NCBI GenBank assembly: GCA_950295325.1
Contig: OX485803.1
Span: 50,357,554 to 50,421,553, forward strand
Source of the DNA: Polytrichum commune
Taxonomy: Eukaryota > Streptophyta > Polytrichopsida > Polytrichales > Polytrichaceae
Direction: 5' to 3'
DNA length: 64,000 nucleotides
Shown here: positions 34,843-46,699 of the stretch, piece after piece
Layout: every line of letters starts with the position of its first letter
Numbering within the stretch: the first letter of the stretch is position 1
Made by a program: the position numbers and the translations under genes
Notes under the pieces: model-generated
Told to the model about the DNA's origin: nothing
What the model saw: only the letters and a program-made list of their open reading frames with translations
Database searches by the model: none

Positions 34843-35929
34843 AGACAAAAATGACAAACATTCTCAAATATATTGCCTTGCACAAATATATTCATATAGA
34901 CTTTCATTTACACATGCATATAGACATTCATGTACATTCATTCATGTACATTCATTCATTTGCAGACAACAATCATTCAATAAACTGAATTTTTAAAATA
35001 GGAAATCTAGTGGACCACCTTGAAATTTTCCAGGGAAAGAGAACTTACATGGATTGGATGATTGGGCTGCATTTGGACAAGATTAATAGTACGTTGGCAT
35101 GTTTGTTGTGCAAAACCCGAAAATCAACATTTGGATGCTTCCACACAACTGTATTGTTGCAAACGAAGTCATGGCGTTTGTCGTCATGTGGCCATTGTTC
35201 CAAATACCTCTTCACTGAATGTGGGACTTGTGTAGTGGCATCAATATTTGAACCGTCTGTTGGAATGACATCCACAAGAGCTCCACAAGGCTTCAACTTG
35301 TCATGTGGGCCTCCAGAAGATGACCTTGACTCGGAAGGTTTTACTACAAAAGGTTTGACTGCAAAAGTCTTAACTACAAGAGGGCCTACACTATTTTGTG
35401 GGCAAAAGGTTTGGATGATCCGATTTGTCCAAAGGAGTCATGACAAGAGATGGTGGACAAAGGGTTATGGTGGCCACGCAGGCAGGCATAGGTCCAAAAA
35501 TGGGCAAGGCGCCATCTTCGACAATACACGTTTGAAGAGGGACTATTGCACATGGTGATGGCGGCATCATTTCAATGATTGTCAAGGAAACATGTGTGAA
35601 TTGCAAAGGATTATTAAAGCCCGCAATAGAAGAGAGTATATTCCAAGAAATATAAAGACTGTAAGGCAAAATGTTCACTTTATTAAACATACGAGTGCAC
35701 AACATCTTGCTTATACTCTCTATATGGAGTGTTTGTCCCTACATCTTGCATATACTACAAAATGCCAGTACTTTATTTTTAAAATATAGGCTCATGATTT
35801 TGAAAACTGCTTCTTAGTCACCAAATGAGTTCTTTATGGTTTGCTATCTCTGACCTAAATCAAACATCCAAGTGGAGATATAGTGACTTGTAAAGCAACA
35901 AACAATGCTTTAATGATCAAACAAAACAA

Positions 35930-38200
35930 AAGAATTGATTACCTACATCACCCTCAGTTGGCTTGGAGGCATCCAAAGGCACCTCCAACGCAATGATGTC
36001 TACTTGGGCAGGTTGCTCTACTCGATCGACATCCACCACTCGATTGGCATCCTCCGCTTCATCGACATTCTCCATTTGTTCTTGTGTTGGAAGATCCACT
36101 TGATTGAGTGGATCTTATGGCTCAACAATATAGGTCAAAGGGACATTTGCAACCTCCACAGCAGGAGCCACAAGGGCTGGAATGATAATGGGCATGGGCA
36201 TGGCTTGGACTATGGCTTCTTTGAGTAAGCCCAATGGTAGGGCAAACATTAAGTCCCCCCATACGAACTATGGGGGTGTCAGATCCGGGCTGGGGCAGCC
36301 GCCCGTCCAGAAAATCTGGATTTTTTGGACCCGACCGAAAACTGCTGCCCGCCCGCCCGATTTCGAAAAAACCATTGCCCTTGCATTCTTGAAAGCCACT
36401 TACTCACAAATCCCATATTGAGTGCACTTCACCTTCAAGGGCCAAAATCCAATATATATGTTCACTTCCATTGAGTAAATAAGCAATTGACTGGGGTTTC
36501 ATTATCAAAGTGAAACTGTCAATAAAACATGTAATTATCTTGGAAGTCAAAAATATTACAAAACCCTCACTAGCACTGAGGTTATAATTTTTGTGACTCA
36601 CAATTTGAAATTGTCATTGTCATTCTAAAGTGACACTTGAATTTACTGTGCTGATTTAGTATGTCTATTTTATAATATTTTAGGTAATGCCGTCTACTTT
36701 CACAAGTATTCATACGCATTCATTAGAATCAAGTGTGATTACATATAATTAATTCTAATTAACCTTCATTAATCTTCATTAATCCCAAATAAATCAGAAA
36801 CTATGCTTACCAAATTAAGTAAACCTAGTTGATTATAAAATGTACTTACTGTAATTAATTATTAATTATTGGAATTAATTCCAGTGAGTTAATTCTAATA
36901 ATTAATTTATGGAATCAATTCCAGTGAGTTAATTATAATAAATAATTTCTGTAAATTAATTCCAGTAAATTAATTCTAATAATTAATTCCAGTGAATTAG
37001 TTCTAATAATTAAGTCCAATGTATTAATTCTAGTAATATTCTAATGAATGCGTATGAATACTTGTGAAAGTAGACGGCATTACCTAAAATATTATAAAAT
37101 AGACATACTAAATCAGCACAGTAAATTTAAGTGTCACTTTAGAATGACAATGACAATTTCAAATTGTGAGTCACAAAAATTATAACCTTAGTGCTAGTGA
37201 GGGTTTTATAATATTTTTGACTTCCAAGATAATTACATGTTTTATTGACGGTTTCACTTTGATAATGAAACCCCAGTCAATTGCTTATTTACTCAATGGA
37301 AGTGAACATATATATTGGATTTTGGCCCTTGAAGGTGAAGTGCACTCAATATGGGATTTGTGAGTAAGTGGCCTTCAAGAATGCAAGGGCAATGGTTTTT
37401 TCGAAATCGGGCGGGCGGGCAGCAGTTTTCGGTCGGATCCAAAAAATCCAGATTTTCTGGACGGGCGGCTGCCCCAGCCCGGATCTGACACCCCCCATAG
37501 TTCGTATGGGGGGACTTAATGTCTGCCCAATGGTAGGCCTGGCAATGCTTTTACCAATATGCCCATCATCTTCTTTTCCAAGACGGCCTCTCTGATGGTG
37601 GGGTCCATTGGAGCATTATACTGTTTTTGATATCGTTCCTTGACGGAAGTTTGACTCATGATCCGAGTCTTCCTCTTGGGGGTGTCCATGTGTCCACTCG
37701 ACCTAAGATCGGAAGTAGTGGGTTTGAGGGGACTATATGGTGGAAAAATCGGTGGATTGTCGCGGTCCTTGTCGCTATCCTCAAAAGGGAGGGACTCTGC
37801 ACCCACATGGACTCATCTTTATGCTCTTGTTCAAGATTCATTTTGTTTTTTGTCCTTGTGCTCCTCATCATCAATCTCATCCTCGTGATCTTCTTCTTCT
37901 TCAACCTCTTCGTCCAAGTCGTGGGGTGTTGTATTCCTAGCCTCGTTTGAAGACGTGAAGTCAAGGGTCTTGGCTTGCAAGGCGACACGCCAAAATCGCT
38001 GGGAGTGGACCCATGACCGTCCAATTGAGTCTGACAGATAGCCACATTGTCGTCCGACTAGGAGTCATACCAAGTAGGAGGTTCATCGTTGCTTTTGGTG
38101 TCATCAGTATGCTGCTCACTGGAGCCTCCTCTAATTCATCCCCATCAACTTCTGCCTCTGGGACTTCATCAAACGCATTGGTAGGTTGGTCAATCTCCAT
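35930..38200 (-). pseudogene. broken unknown ORF split by a Mutator-type insertion
   Basis: Minus-strand coding-like sequence of unknown family. From about 37940 it reads an acidic stretch (HDLDEEVEEEEDHEDE), then changes frame to SLPFEDSDKDRDNPP..., runs through MDPTIREAVLEKKMMGILVKALPGL to the insertion at 37536, and resumes at 36231. Taking one TSD copy as the join, the reading frame continues without a stop through LLKEAIVQAMPMPIII as far as IVEP at about 36120. Further downstream, MENVDEAEDANRVVDVDRVEQ is in another stretch ending near a possible GT donor (about 35952). The protein is acidic and proline-rich and probably transposon-associated, but I do not recognise it. It was already frameshifted in places besides being interrupted. 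Confidence 0.5.
36241..37527. mobile_element. young non-autonomous Mutator-type element with ~490-bp TIRs
   Basis: CAATGGTAG at 36232-36240 and 37528-37536 is a 9-bp TSD, the Mutator signature. The arms 36241-36729 and 37038-37527 are inverted repeats beginning GGCA(A/G)ACATTAAG; reading them base by base I find only about eight differences in ~490 bp. The ~308-bp centre is AT-rich, with about five imperfect units of a TAATTCCAGTGA(A/G)TTAATTCTAATAA-like motif. No transposase is encoded; the mirrored 65-codon frames in the arms are chance. It must have moved using a transposase supplied elsewhere. A decayed relative is at 4383-5475. Confidence 0.92.
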
Positions 38201-38319
38201 GTCATCGACGCTTGTGAGTTGGGACCAACCTCCCTCAACATACTCTTGTGTAGTAGATAGTTAGCCTATTTGCTATACGAAATGATTTGTTTAATGAAAT
38301 GACAAGAAGTCTTGAATGG

Positions 38320-38433
38320 AAGTCATTAGAGACTTCTAGTTGACTGAGTGGAAATTTTGAAAGACTTCTAGTAAATCCAATGGAATTCTTTTAAAGCTTC
38401 CACTCGATTGACTAGAAGTCTCTAAAGAATTCT
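38320..38433. repeat. short inverted repeat
   Basis: 38321-38355 and 38398-38432 are inverted complements around AGAGACTTCTAGT(T/C)GA(C/T)TGAGTGGAA. Related GACTTCTA...GAGTGGAA fragments recur at about 42110-42135 and 43380-43400, suggesting a dispersed family. Confidence 0.5.
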
Positions 38434-39388
38434 AGTCAATTCAATGGATGTGTATAACAAACTTACCAAAAACATGTGTGGGGACATATTGAGGTCATGA
38501 TGACCGTTGTCGGGTAGAGAAGTCTTTGCTTTGGGAAAATACTGGATTTTTGGCTACAATTAGTTTTGGCTTAAGACATGGGAGACTAGAAAAATGCAAG
38601 AAGTATTCATCCTCAAAACCCCTACAAATGTTTCTATGCTCTGTTGAAGTTGGTAGACATTTTTTATTCTCGAATCTAGTTAGCAGCTCATTACCCTCTC
38701 GCCTTGAAAGCCATAATTTTCTCTTCAACACTCTAAATTAAGAAGTATAAAATTCCATAGAGAGATGACACAATACCACTTCACTTGCTCGAGTTTCATA
38801 AACAAAAACACTATACACGATTTCTACAGGCCTTTAAAGTCATGGTCTTCTAAATTTCATTGCAACAAACATTGTTCTCCTCTAAACCTCATAAAAATCG
38901 CATAAAAATCCAAATAGAATGTGTTTATCTCATTTCGGAACCACACCGACAAGACGTATCAACTCCCAAAATTTCCATAGAAAAAAAATTCCAAGTAAAC
39001 CCATATTTTTCTCCTTTTCTATACACTACCTCTCCAAATTCTAAACCCCCCCCTTTTGGAGGAGAGAAGGGTCCGACCCCCTAGCCACCTCCCAAAGTCA
39101 ACACTAGTCCACACCTATGTCACATGGGCCTCGACTAGTCATTGGCTAACCCCCCTCCATTAGCTTACTCATCATTACCTTAACTTATTTATCTAACCCT
39201 TGTCTTAGCTTATTCATCTATTCCTAATCTTAGCTTACTCATCAAAATTTCAACCGAAATAGTAAACTATCTTTACCTTTTTTTTTACCAAACTTCAAAC
39301 ACACAAGATGAAGTTTGTAAATATTAAAACTAAACGTATAACATCAATGTATGTCTAAAAGAGGTTGAAAAGAATTCCAAGAGGAATT

Positions 39389-39847
39389 TTACTCCAACTG
39401 CAAGAACTTGAGGATGCGTCGAAGAATAAATGCAACGTAGTCTGCACGATCAGCCTTAGTTAATGGATTAACTGGACCTTGTAGCCAACGTTGATGACCG
39501 CAACTTCCTTTCGCATGCTTAAGACAACAAAAATATTGATCATCATTTAAGCCTTCAAAAATTCCTCCAAATGTCACATCCCGAGTGCCAGGTTCAATAC
39601 ACCCAGCCTGCAACAAAACCACCAATGCACGAGCATCTTGTTGAAGGTTTCCGTGCCACCGCTGCTCCACACGAGGTTGCTTCAACGGCCGAGAAGACCC
39701 AGCTTCTTCTTGTGGACGCTCATGCAGTGGTGAAGAACTAAGTGGCAGAAGAGTACAAGTCGGCATTTGAGATAAAGAAAAGTCCAGCTCAAGCTCTGGT
39801 TGAAGTTCTTCATCTTGAGACTCAGGCAAAATTCTCCAATTTGACAT
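39389..39847 (-). CDS. hypothetical protein, 152 aa
   Basis: An uninterrupted ATG-to-TAA frame that reads like protein rather than chance sequence: an acidic start (ESQDEELQPELELDFSLSQ), a Ser/Pro/Arg linker (residues about 30-65), then a denser C-terminal part with DARALVVLLQAGCIEPG, DVTFGGIFEGLND, a Cys/His cluster (YFCCLKHAKGSCGHQRW, residues about 105-121) and ADYVAFILRRILKFL. The Cys/His cluster could bind a metal; that is inference. I do not recognise the family and see no partner exons or splice sites needed. It may be a captured or transposon-derived ORF. Next to it at 40078 is a SINE-like sequence. Confidence 0.4.
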   Translation of the reverse strand: MSNWRILPESQDEELQPELELDFSLSQMPTCTLLPLSSSPLHERPQEEAGSSRPLKQPRVEQRWHGNLQQDARALVVLLQAGCIEPGTRDVTFGGIFEGLNDDQYFCCLKHAKGSCGHQRWLQGPVNPLTKADRADYVAFILRRILKFLQLE

Positions 39848-40077
39848 GTAAAAAAAGAAAAAAAATCAAAATAACCACATCAAATTGCTGAAGCTCTGAA
39901 ATGGTCATTCTTCTTGTAACCTAAATACTTTCTAGTAGGAAGACGTCATTTTAAAGCTTCCCCAAAAGATATCATTCTTTCTTTCATTCAAAATCCAGTC
40001 AAATAAATATAAAATATAAAACGTATAAACAATGGATAGGGATATAAATCCCTTCAGCATGCTCTGATAAACGCCAA

Positions 40078-40290
40078 GCCGCGGAAGCCCAACTGGTAAA
40101 GTGTTTCAAGCGCCATAGCATTGGTCCGGGTTCGAAACCCTCTGGATCTGTATGAGCAGGCAAATGGCCACGTGGCTTGGCACTGCTGGTGAAAACTAAG
40201 CAGGTAACTACCAGTTGGCGCCACCTACCCCCTGAGCATGTGATTCTAAGTTTCGTGGTTATAACCACGGTTCTTTCTCTTCCCCCCTCA
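40078..40290 (+). mobile_element. tRNA-derived SINE-like sequence
   Basis: An A-box-like AAGCCCAACTGG begins at 40085 and a near-perfect B-box GGTTCGAAACC is at 40129-40139, about 44 bp apart, the spacing of tRNA genes. The flanks do not fold into acceptor, D or anticodon stems, so it is not a functional tRNA. A ~130-bp GC-richer body follows, then a pyrimidine-rich tail. This is the layout of plant SINEs; no TSD was identified. Confidence 0.5.
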
Positions 40291-42090
40291 TTCCTCTGAT
40301 CTCCCCCCTCCCTTTTGTCTATACCTTTATTTTTCTTAGTTTTATTTTATTTGTTTTAAATCCTACTCTTAAAACATTTCACACTATATTTACTTATTAA
40401 ACCATTTCTTGCACGAAAACGTATCCATCATGTGTTTGACATTCAACATCATCTCCTTCTTGTTTTTTAAAGTCATCTAAATAAAGTAAAAAATCCATTG
40501 AATTAATGGGTCCAAAATTTGGAGGAATGTTGAATTAATGTAGCAAAACGTGTTGAAGTCGTTCATCTGAATTTCAATATTCAATAAGGTTAAAATTAGG
40601 TGTTGTCAAATGATAAAGCAACGAGGGGAATGAAGAAATAAATAAGGTAAGTGAAGATATCATTGAGGGGAGTAACTCACCAAGACAATAACAATTGGTT
40701 ATAAACCCCCGAAGAATTCAAAATCATGCCTCCCTATCTACCCATGAAGTTCACAATTAATATGTAGACTTCCATTATGAGCTCACCCCAGCTCACTTCA
40801 TATGTCCATTTGGATCAATCATTGGGATTGACTATGTATTAGCATGAATTGGGTGCTAACATTGGACATGGGAATACCTTATATCTAAGGAAGTTTTTTG
40901 GGCACGTGAGGTAGTCAACATAGGGAGAAGGGGAAATCCTTTCGCTGTCTATTTCCTTGTTAGAGGGTACATCTTTCGTAAAACAATAGAAATAAAATAA
41001 GGGGATGGTTTGGAACGTATCAGGGGACATATGCATATATATGGATATGAAGCCTAAAGCATTTGCATGATTATGCATGTCCGAAACAATCATCCAAGTT
41101 AGGACGGATTCCAATCCCGGTGTCCATTCTGAAGAGGATGTGTACTTGACTAATGAATCCATAACTTAAGTGTAGATTAGTTCATCCACATTTTCATGGA
41201 TGAACCTAAAGTCTATAAACCATGCCGCAATGATGCTCTTCAAAATCCACTTCACATCATATGTATCATGCATGAAAATCACCAATCGTTTCTTCATAAA
41301 AGTATGGGACACTCACCATCTGGTGACGTACCTAATGCATTTATTGAATTTTGTTTGTAGCTAAACACATAGCAAGTGGTCGAAGACAAGGATTGCTTCC
41401 AAATATTTATGGTTGGGTGTCATTTTCTTGTTCAACCAAATATCATTTGCAACTTGGAAAAACTTCACACATTTGGCCTTTGTGATTATCCGGCCTCGTT
41501 CGAATCTTGTCCACACCTCCCGGTGAAGGCATTCAAAATTCTCAGAATCCTTTCCTCATATTCCAAGCTTGTGTGGATCACGCGCCAACAACTCTTGAAG
41601 TAAAATATTCTTTCACTTCTTAAAGTTGCACCAAGACTTCAATGTCATAACTGTGGGATTTTGCAACCCCTGATGATTACACTTGGAACCTTCTCCACTT
41701 CCTTGATATCTAAGATATGTCTTAGTGTAAGGTAGTAGTCCACCCGCGTGAGTCCAACCAAGTTCTCGAAGGTCTTCCTTGTGAGGGGTTTGTAGGTATA
41801 TAGCTTCTCCTCGAAGGGTGCTGAAGATTTAATATTTTTGTGGCGGGCTTGTAGTTTTTGCTAATCCTCTAGGTGATCATCCATGTAGGTGCGTTCATTT
41901 TTTTCTAGGCTAATTAAAGTGTCATTCTCGTGTGCCGTAAACACATTCTTCTATAATTTGGATGTTTAATCTAGTGTCATAATCAACGTAAGTTCTGCAT
42001 TGAGGTTGGCGTGGGTGATTCTTCTTGCAATTATTGTGAAGAATGCTTCCATACTAGTTGTGAAATTTTGCACATAAAATAGTGTAAATG
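40291..42090. other. non-coding, no gene seen
   Basis: Pyrimidine-rich start, then mixed AT-rich sequence with accidental frames only. Confidence 0.45.
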
Positions 42091-42352
42091 AAACCTAATG
42101 GAGACAATGTCTAGTGACTTCTAATAGATTGAGTGGAATTTTTTTCCTTCACCAGTGGATGCATTGGAAGCCATTGTGGATACAATTTACAATCATATTT
42201 GATAAGAGACATTGGTGATGGACTTTAAAAGATAGTGGAAACTAATGGACACAATGTCTATTGAATTCCAATGGATCAGATGGAAGTTTTTTTCATTTCT
42301 ATTGGGTACACTGGAAATCATTGTGTATATAACTTAATATCATATTGATATT
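42091..42352. repeat. tandem duplication, ~148-bp period
   Basis: 42091-42203 and 42239-42352 share AA(A)C(C)TAATGGA(G/C)ACAATGTCTA, GATGGAAGT-like blocks and GGAA(G/A)(C/T)CATTGTG...AATCATATTGAT. Non-coding. Confidence 0.5.
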
Positions 42353-43544
42353 GTTAACTCATATTCCAAGCCAAGGTCTTATTTGGATTCAATGTGTTCT
42401 CAATGGCGTTTGCATGTTTTTTTGTGGCCTTTCCAATTTCACCCACACTTTGCGACAATAAACAATATGAGTTGTCCAAATAGGTGTGAACTTTTTGAAC
42501 GAGTTGGAGTTGTTTGGCGTGTACAAGAGTTGGACGGTCATATTAGGATCTTCTTTCCACACAATTATACATGGCCACACCTTTAGTTTCTCTTTGAGGG
42601 TATGCTCTGTATACTTGTGTGCAATTATTTCTTGAAATGCAGCTATATTATATTACATATTTATTATGGAGAAGATCAAATCCTTGATGTCAATCCATAT
42701 TTTGTTTTTTCTCCACATCTTCCCATTCGTCAGACTAGACTTTAAATACAAATTGTGTTGAGGCCATCTAGGCAAAATTTCAATAAGATAATCCTTAATT
42801 AGGTTCACCCCTTTCGGATCCAATGGCTATGTAACCTGCAAATACCAACACATATGAGAACATCATAATACATGTCACTTGGTACACATGTAATTGTTAT
42901 GTTACCAAAATGAACATGTTGAACTAATATATAATAGGCTTTTGTACTTAGACCCTAGGGTGAAACTACTAAGTCATAAAATGGTTGTGAGTGGAATACA
43001 TGTTTCTTGCAATCGATTGACAAAACTATCTTTTCTACCCCTTAAAAAACTAAGATATCCAGCCTATCTCTAGCACCCAAGGTAGCACTTATTACATGAT
43101 TTTCAAGGGTTGGAATTCAACTTTTGTGTACCATGTAGAGGAATGTTAGCTCGTAACAAGAGACTTTGTTTCTCTTATATACTTGTAGAGACCAATTTTG
43201 TACATGAGAGTCCCTCAATAGCTATTGAGGACCCTTTCGCCCTTGTTGTAGGGCCCCGACTAGGCCTGTCCACAACACTTCTTTGTCCTTCGCCATGTGC
43301 CATGCAATGGGGGGATACTCAAGTTAGTTTTTAGTCATTTCTATCAACATGATGGAATCATTGTGAGTGGGCATGCATAACTTCTATTGGGTCGAGTGGA
43401 ATATATTAAAAATGAAGTGAACATCTTCTACTATACGACTCCAATCCACCTACCAACCTACAACCATTGATATCCACTCGATTGAGTGAGAGCACCTTGG
43501 CATATCCACTCGTCTCAATTAGTGGAAGCACCAAGGCATTTTCG

Positions 43545-43850
43545 TAGGGTTAAGTCACTTCCAAAATACATGTGTTTCAAAGAGACTAAATCATATCCTT
43601 GGAATTTATTCACTATTCTAGGCTCAAGGGTACACATATTGGGGTGTGAGATCTATATGATCATTTAAGAAGAAAGAAAATATTCACTTGGATAATGTTT
43701 AACAAGTCTTAGATATTTTAATGTATGCTCCTATAACTATGAGGAAAGTGGCCATGGACACTATCAATTTGTGTTTGTTAATCATTCCATACTTATTTGC
43801 AATATTCATATCCTACAAGAAGTGGATGCAAACTCAAATGTTCATTCATG
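43545..43850 (+). repeat. TGGACAC-family repeat copy
   Basis: Diverged copy in the same orientation as 25450-25790: GTGTTTCAAAGAGACTAAA, CTATTCTAGGCTCAAGG, ATGATCATTTAAGA, GAGGAAAGTGGCCATGGACAC, then CATATCCTACAAGAAGTGG. Confidence 0.5.
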
Positions 43851-44123
43851 ACCCGCAAACATGCCATTTTGGAACTTTGGAACGGCAACTGTATCAATTG
43901 TGCCCACCCGGAGTGTATAGGTAGTAGATATAAGAAGGATTGAGTGGAAGTGTCTTACTTAGGGTAGACATAAATTAATCGGTGTTACATCTAAAACAAA
44001 CACCTCATATACAAAAATTTAACATATTTGAATTGTGAATGATTTTCCGATGGGCCTCCAAGAATGAACACGAAGTCGACAATGTGTATTGAAAAGACAT
44101 TGGATTGCGTGCTCAAAATATAT

Positions 44124-44734
44124 CAGACCTTGGACAACTAACCAACTAATTCAACTATTAGTTATTTAGTTTCCTTTCGTAACTATAGTTGTTCGCAATT
44201 TGACCTACCAAAAAATCTAGCTAACTATAGTTAATTATAGTTATATGAAGTTGAGCGCAACCTCTTCACAAATTTCTATTGTAGTGTTGTAGTATTGAGG
44301 TCAACATATTCTTGAAAATGAAGAAGCATGTCCTTAGTTTTGACGTATATGAGGTAGTAAAACTTAACTTTCAATGGGAGTATTTTATTCCTAAGACCAG
44401 CTATGCCGGAATACAACACCAATGATGAAGACAACAATGACATCGAGGCAAATGATGAATATGAGGCTTAAAGTTCATATTTAATAGCTAAAGTTGACTA
44501 TATTTTTTTAAACTTAACTTTTTAAGTTAACTATAATTAATTACATAGTTATAGTTGTTTGAAATAATTCTAATTAATTATAGTTGTTCTTGAATCTAGT
44601 CTTAGTTTTTTTGGTTAACTATAGTTATTCTTCAAGTTGGTTTGAATTATTTCTAGTTAACTATAGTTGTTGCCTAACATGTATTGAACAAAATCTAGTC
44701 AACTATAGTTATTTTGGCAGTTGTCCAAGGTCTG
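44124..44734. mobile_element. 611-bp hAT-type MITE with AACTATAGTT repeats
   Basis: AAATATAT at 44116-44123 and 44735-44742 is an 8-bp TSD. The terminal inverted repeats CAGACCTTGGACAACT are exact over 16 bp. Inside, AACTATAGTT or a one-base variant recurs about seven times on both sides of the centre, typical of subterminal transposase-binding repeats. No ORF. The target was a TGGACAC-family repeat: GACATTGGATTGCGTGCTCAAAA immediately precedes it. Confidence 0.88.
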
Positions 44735-44742
44735 AAATATAT

Positions 44743-46690
44743 CAAGTAAACCATAATTGATCTTGAGAAAATAATTGACTAGTATGTGCTTAACATTGAA
44801 TATCTTAGTCCCTATTAAAATGACAACCTTTCACACCCCACGCAATGAACCCGACCTTCTGCGATCTTTGGCTAACCAATCGCCTCATACTCCCACTAAC
44901 CCCTTCACTCCACCCTCATATGTGGTTCATATACACAAGCCACGTGTTGTAAGATGCGTCCTAGAGGTATCCATATCAAAATGGTTCCAATAACCCGTCC
45001 AGTAGTTAACCTATATGTAGGCACAATGACTAATGTATGAATGGGGGTGTTATAAGCTAGATTCAAGGTGGTAATAGCTTTATTCTTTAGCAAGAAATAC
45101 ATCCTTCTGTTCATGGTGACTAATTATTTAAATTCCTTTACCTTGGGATTCCCATGGGCATAGAATGTTAAATTTTCTCTCAAATAGTGTGCATACACAA
45201 TTTCATGATATCAAATCTAAATATGACATAAATTTAACTACGATCTTTTGTTTGAATTTAGTCATGTATTTTAAGAACAATGCAATTTAATTTATTGATA
45301 TTTTACAAGCTATGTAACTATTTTAACATTTGGGAGTTGATTATGTTCATATTCCTGGTTTGTCTAAGAAAAATAAAACCATTCATGATGTTAATTCGGA
45401 GATGAACATAAATTGGCTCAATGGTTGGCCATGCAAGCAAATAACAAATCAACGTAAGTCTTGGAGACATTGGCTGAAAACATAGCTAGAAGAAGGGAGT
45501 CAAATAACCCGGCATCACAAAGGTATGTTCTAATTATTGGTATATGATAAATAGATTTATTAATGTAATCCGATTTTTGATAAGTTTATGTTTTATGTTG
45601 ATTGCAGAAGCCATTGATTGGCACACACATTATTGTTTCTGCAACGTAATTGCTTAGGTATAAGTAGGTACAAATGCAGGCAAAGGGCAAACGTCTTGCT
45701 TAGGTGTGCATGTCATTGTTGCGTTGGGAGCTCCCACGCAACCCTTGCCCGATCTAGAGCCTCCCATGTCCAACTGTGCATACTATGAGTGGATTTTTGA
45801 CCTTCTGGAGAAACTAGACGTGGATGATGACCATGAGCATGATTCGGACTACTCATCTAATTCTAGTGGGGAGTCACCCAATCCAACACTTGAGAGCCAC
45901 GACTCACAACCCATTTTAGTGTGCATTTTGAACTCTACAGGCAGTTCAAACATCTATCCCACAATGTGCCTTGTATCCTTTGAGATTGCAAGTCATTCAA
46001 ATCGGTGGGGGACATTTACATGCATGCCGTGGAGACCCGCACAAAACCTACAACACGCCGGGGTTTGGCCGCTGCAATAAGATGGCTAAATGGTGGTAGG
46101 GAGCCACCACAACAGTAATATCCAACATAACCATGGGGTGTCGTAACGTAGTGCACATTCACATTGAATGTGACTATCTTTGCACTAGGTTGGGACATCC
46201 CATGGTTATATACCTTGGGCCCAAACGGACAAATGCATTGTACTTAATGATGTTATGTGAGTGATACAATTCATATTGAAGTTTTGAATAGTTGAGAGAG
46301 ATTTCCTTGGAATGAATGGAGAGAACTCTCCAAAATTACATCATATTCATGATTAAATTTCCTCCGGTTTAGGCCACATGCCTTGGTAATTTCCAAAACA
46401 CATAACCTTACTTATTTTGAATTATTTTCTATAGATAGGCTCAAACTAACCCAAAGAAAACAATTTAAGAAACTAGGTCTCAAGAAATTTTAAGCTAGTG
46501 TCTATAAGGATTAATGTCACATTGGATTAAGGTTTTAATAACAATCAAGTTTTTTACTCCTTTAATTCTTCTTCATTAAGCTTAATTTCCACTCTTATAG
46601 TTTTTTGTGTGTCTTCAGTCGTGGGTAAATCTATCCTATAATACGACTTTTATCACTCTAATTTTATGCCTTCTAATTCAATTGTGAAGC
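44743..46690. other. non-coding, no confident gene
   Basis: The plus frame at 45706-46080 (124 codons, with an acidic DVDDDHEHDSDYSS run) is protein-like for about 70 codons, but it has no recognisable domain and no conserved neighbours. It could be a remnant of a transposon ORF. Confidence 0.35.
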
Positions 46691-46699
46691 TCAAAAGCT

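Noticed and set aside
35010-35558. 182-codon plus-strand ORF
   Set aside because: No recognisable domain, with Cys/Trp-rich chance composition and an overlapping opposite frame.
36404-37363. Two nearly identical 65-codon ORFs, one on each strand
   Set aside because: They are mirror images created by the inverted arms of the Mutator-type element; no coding evidence.
40078-40150. Functional tRNA gene
   Set aside because: The A and B boxes fit, but acceptor, D and anticodon stems do not pair, so it is listed as SINE-like instead.
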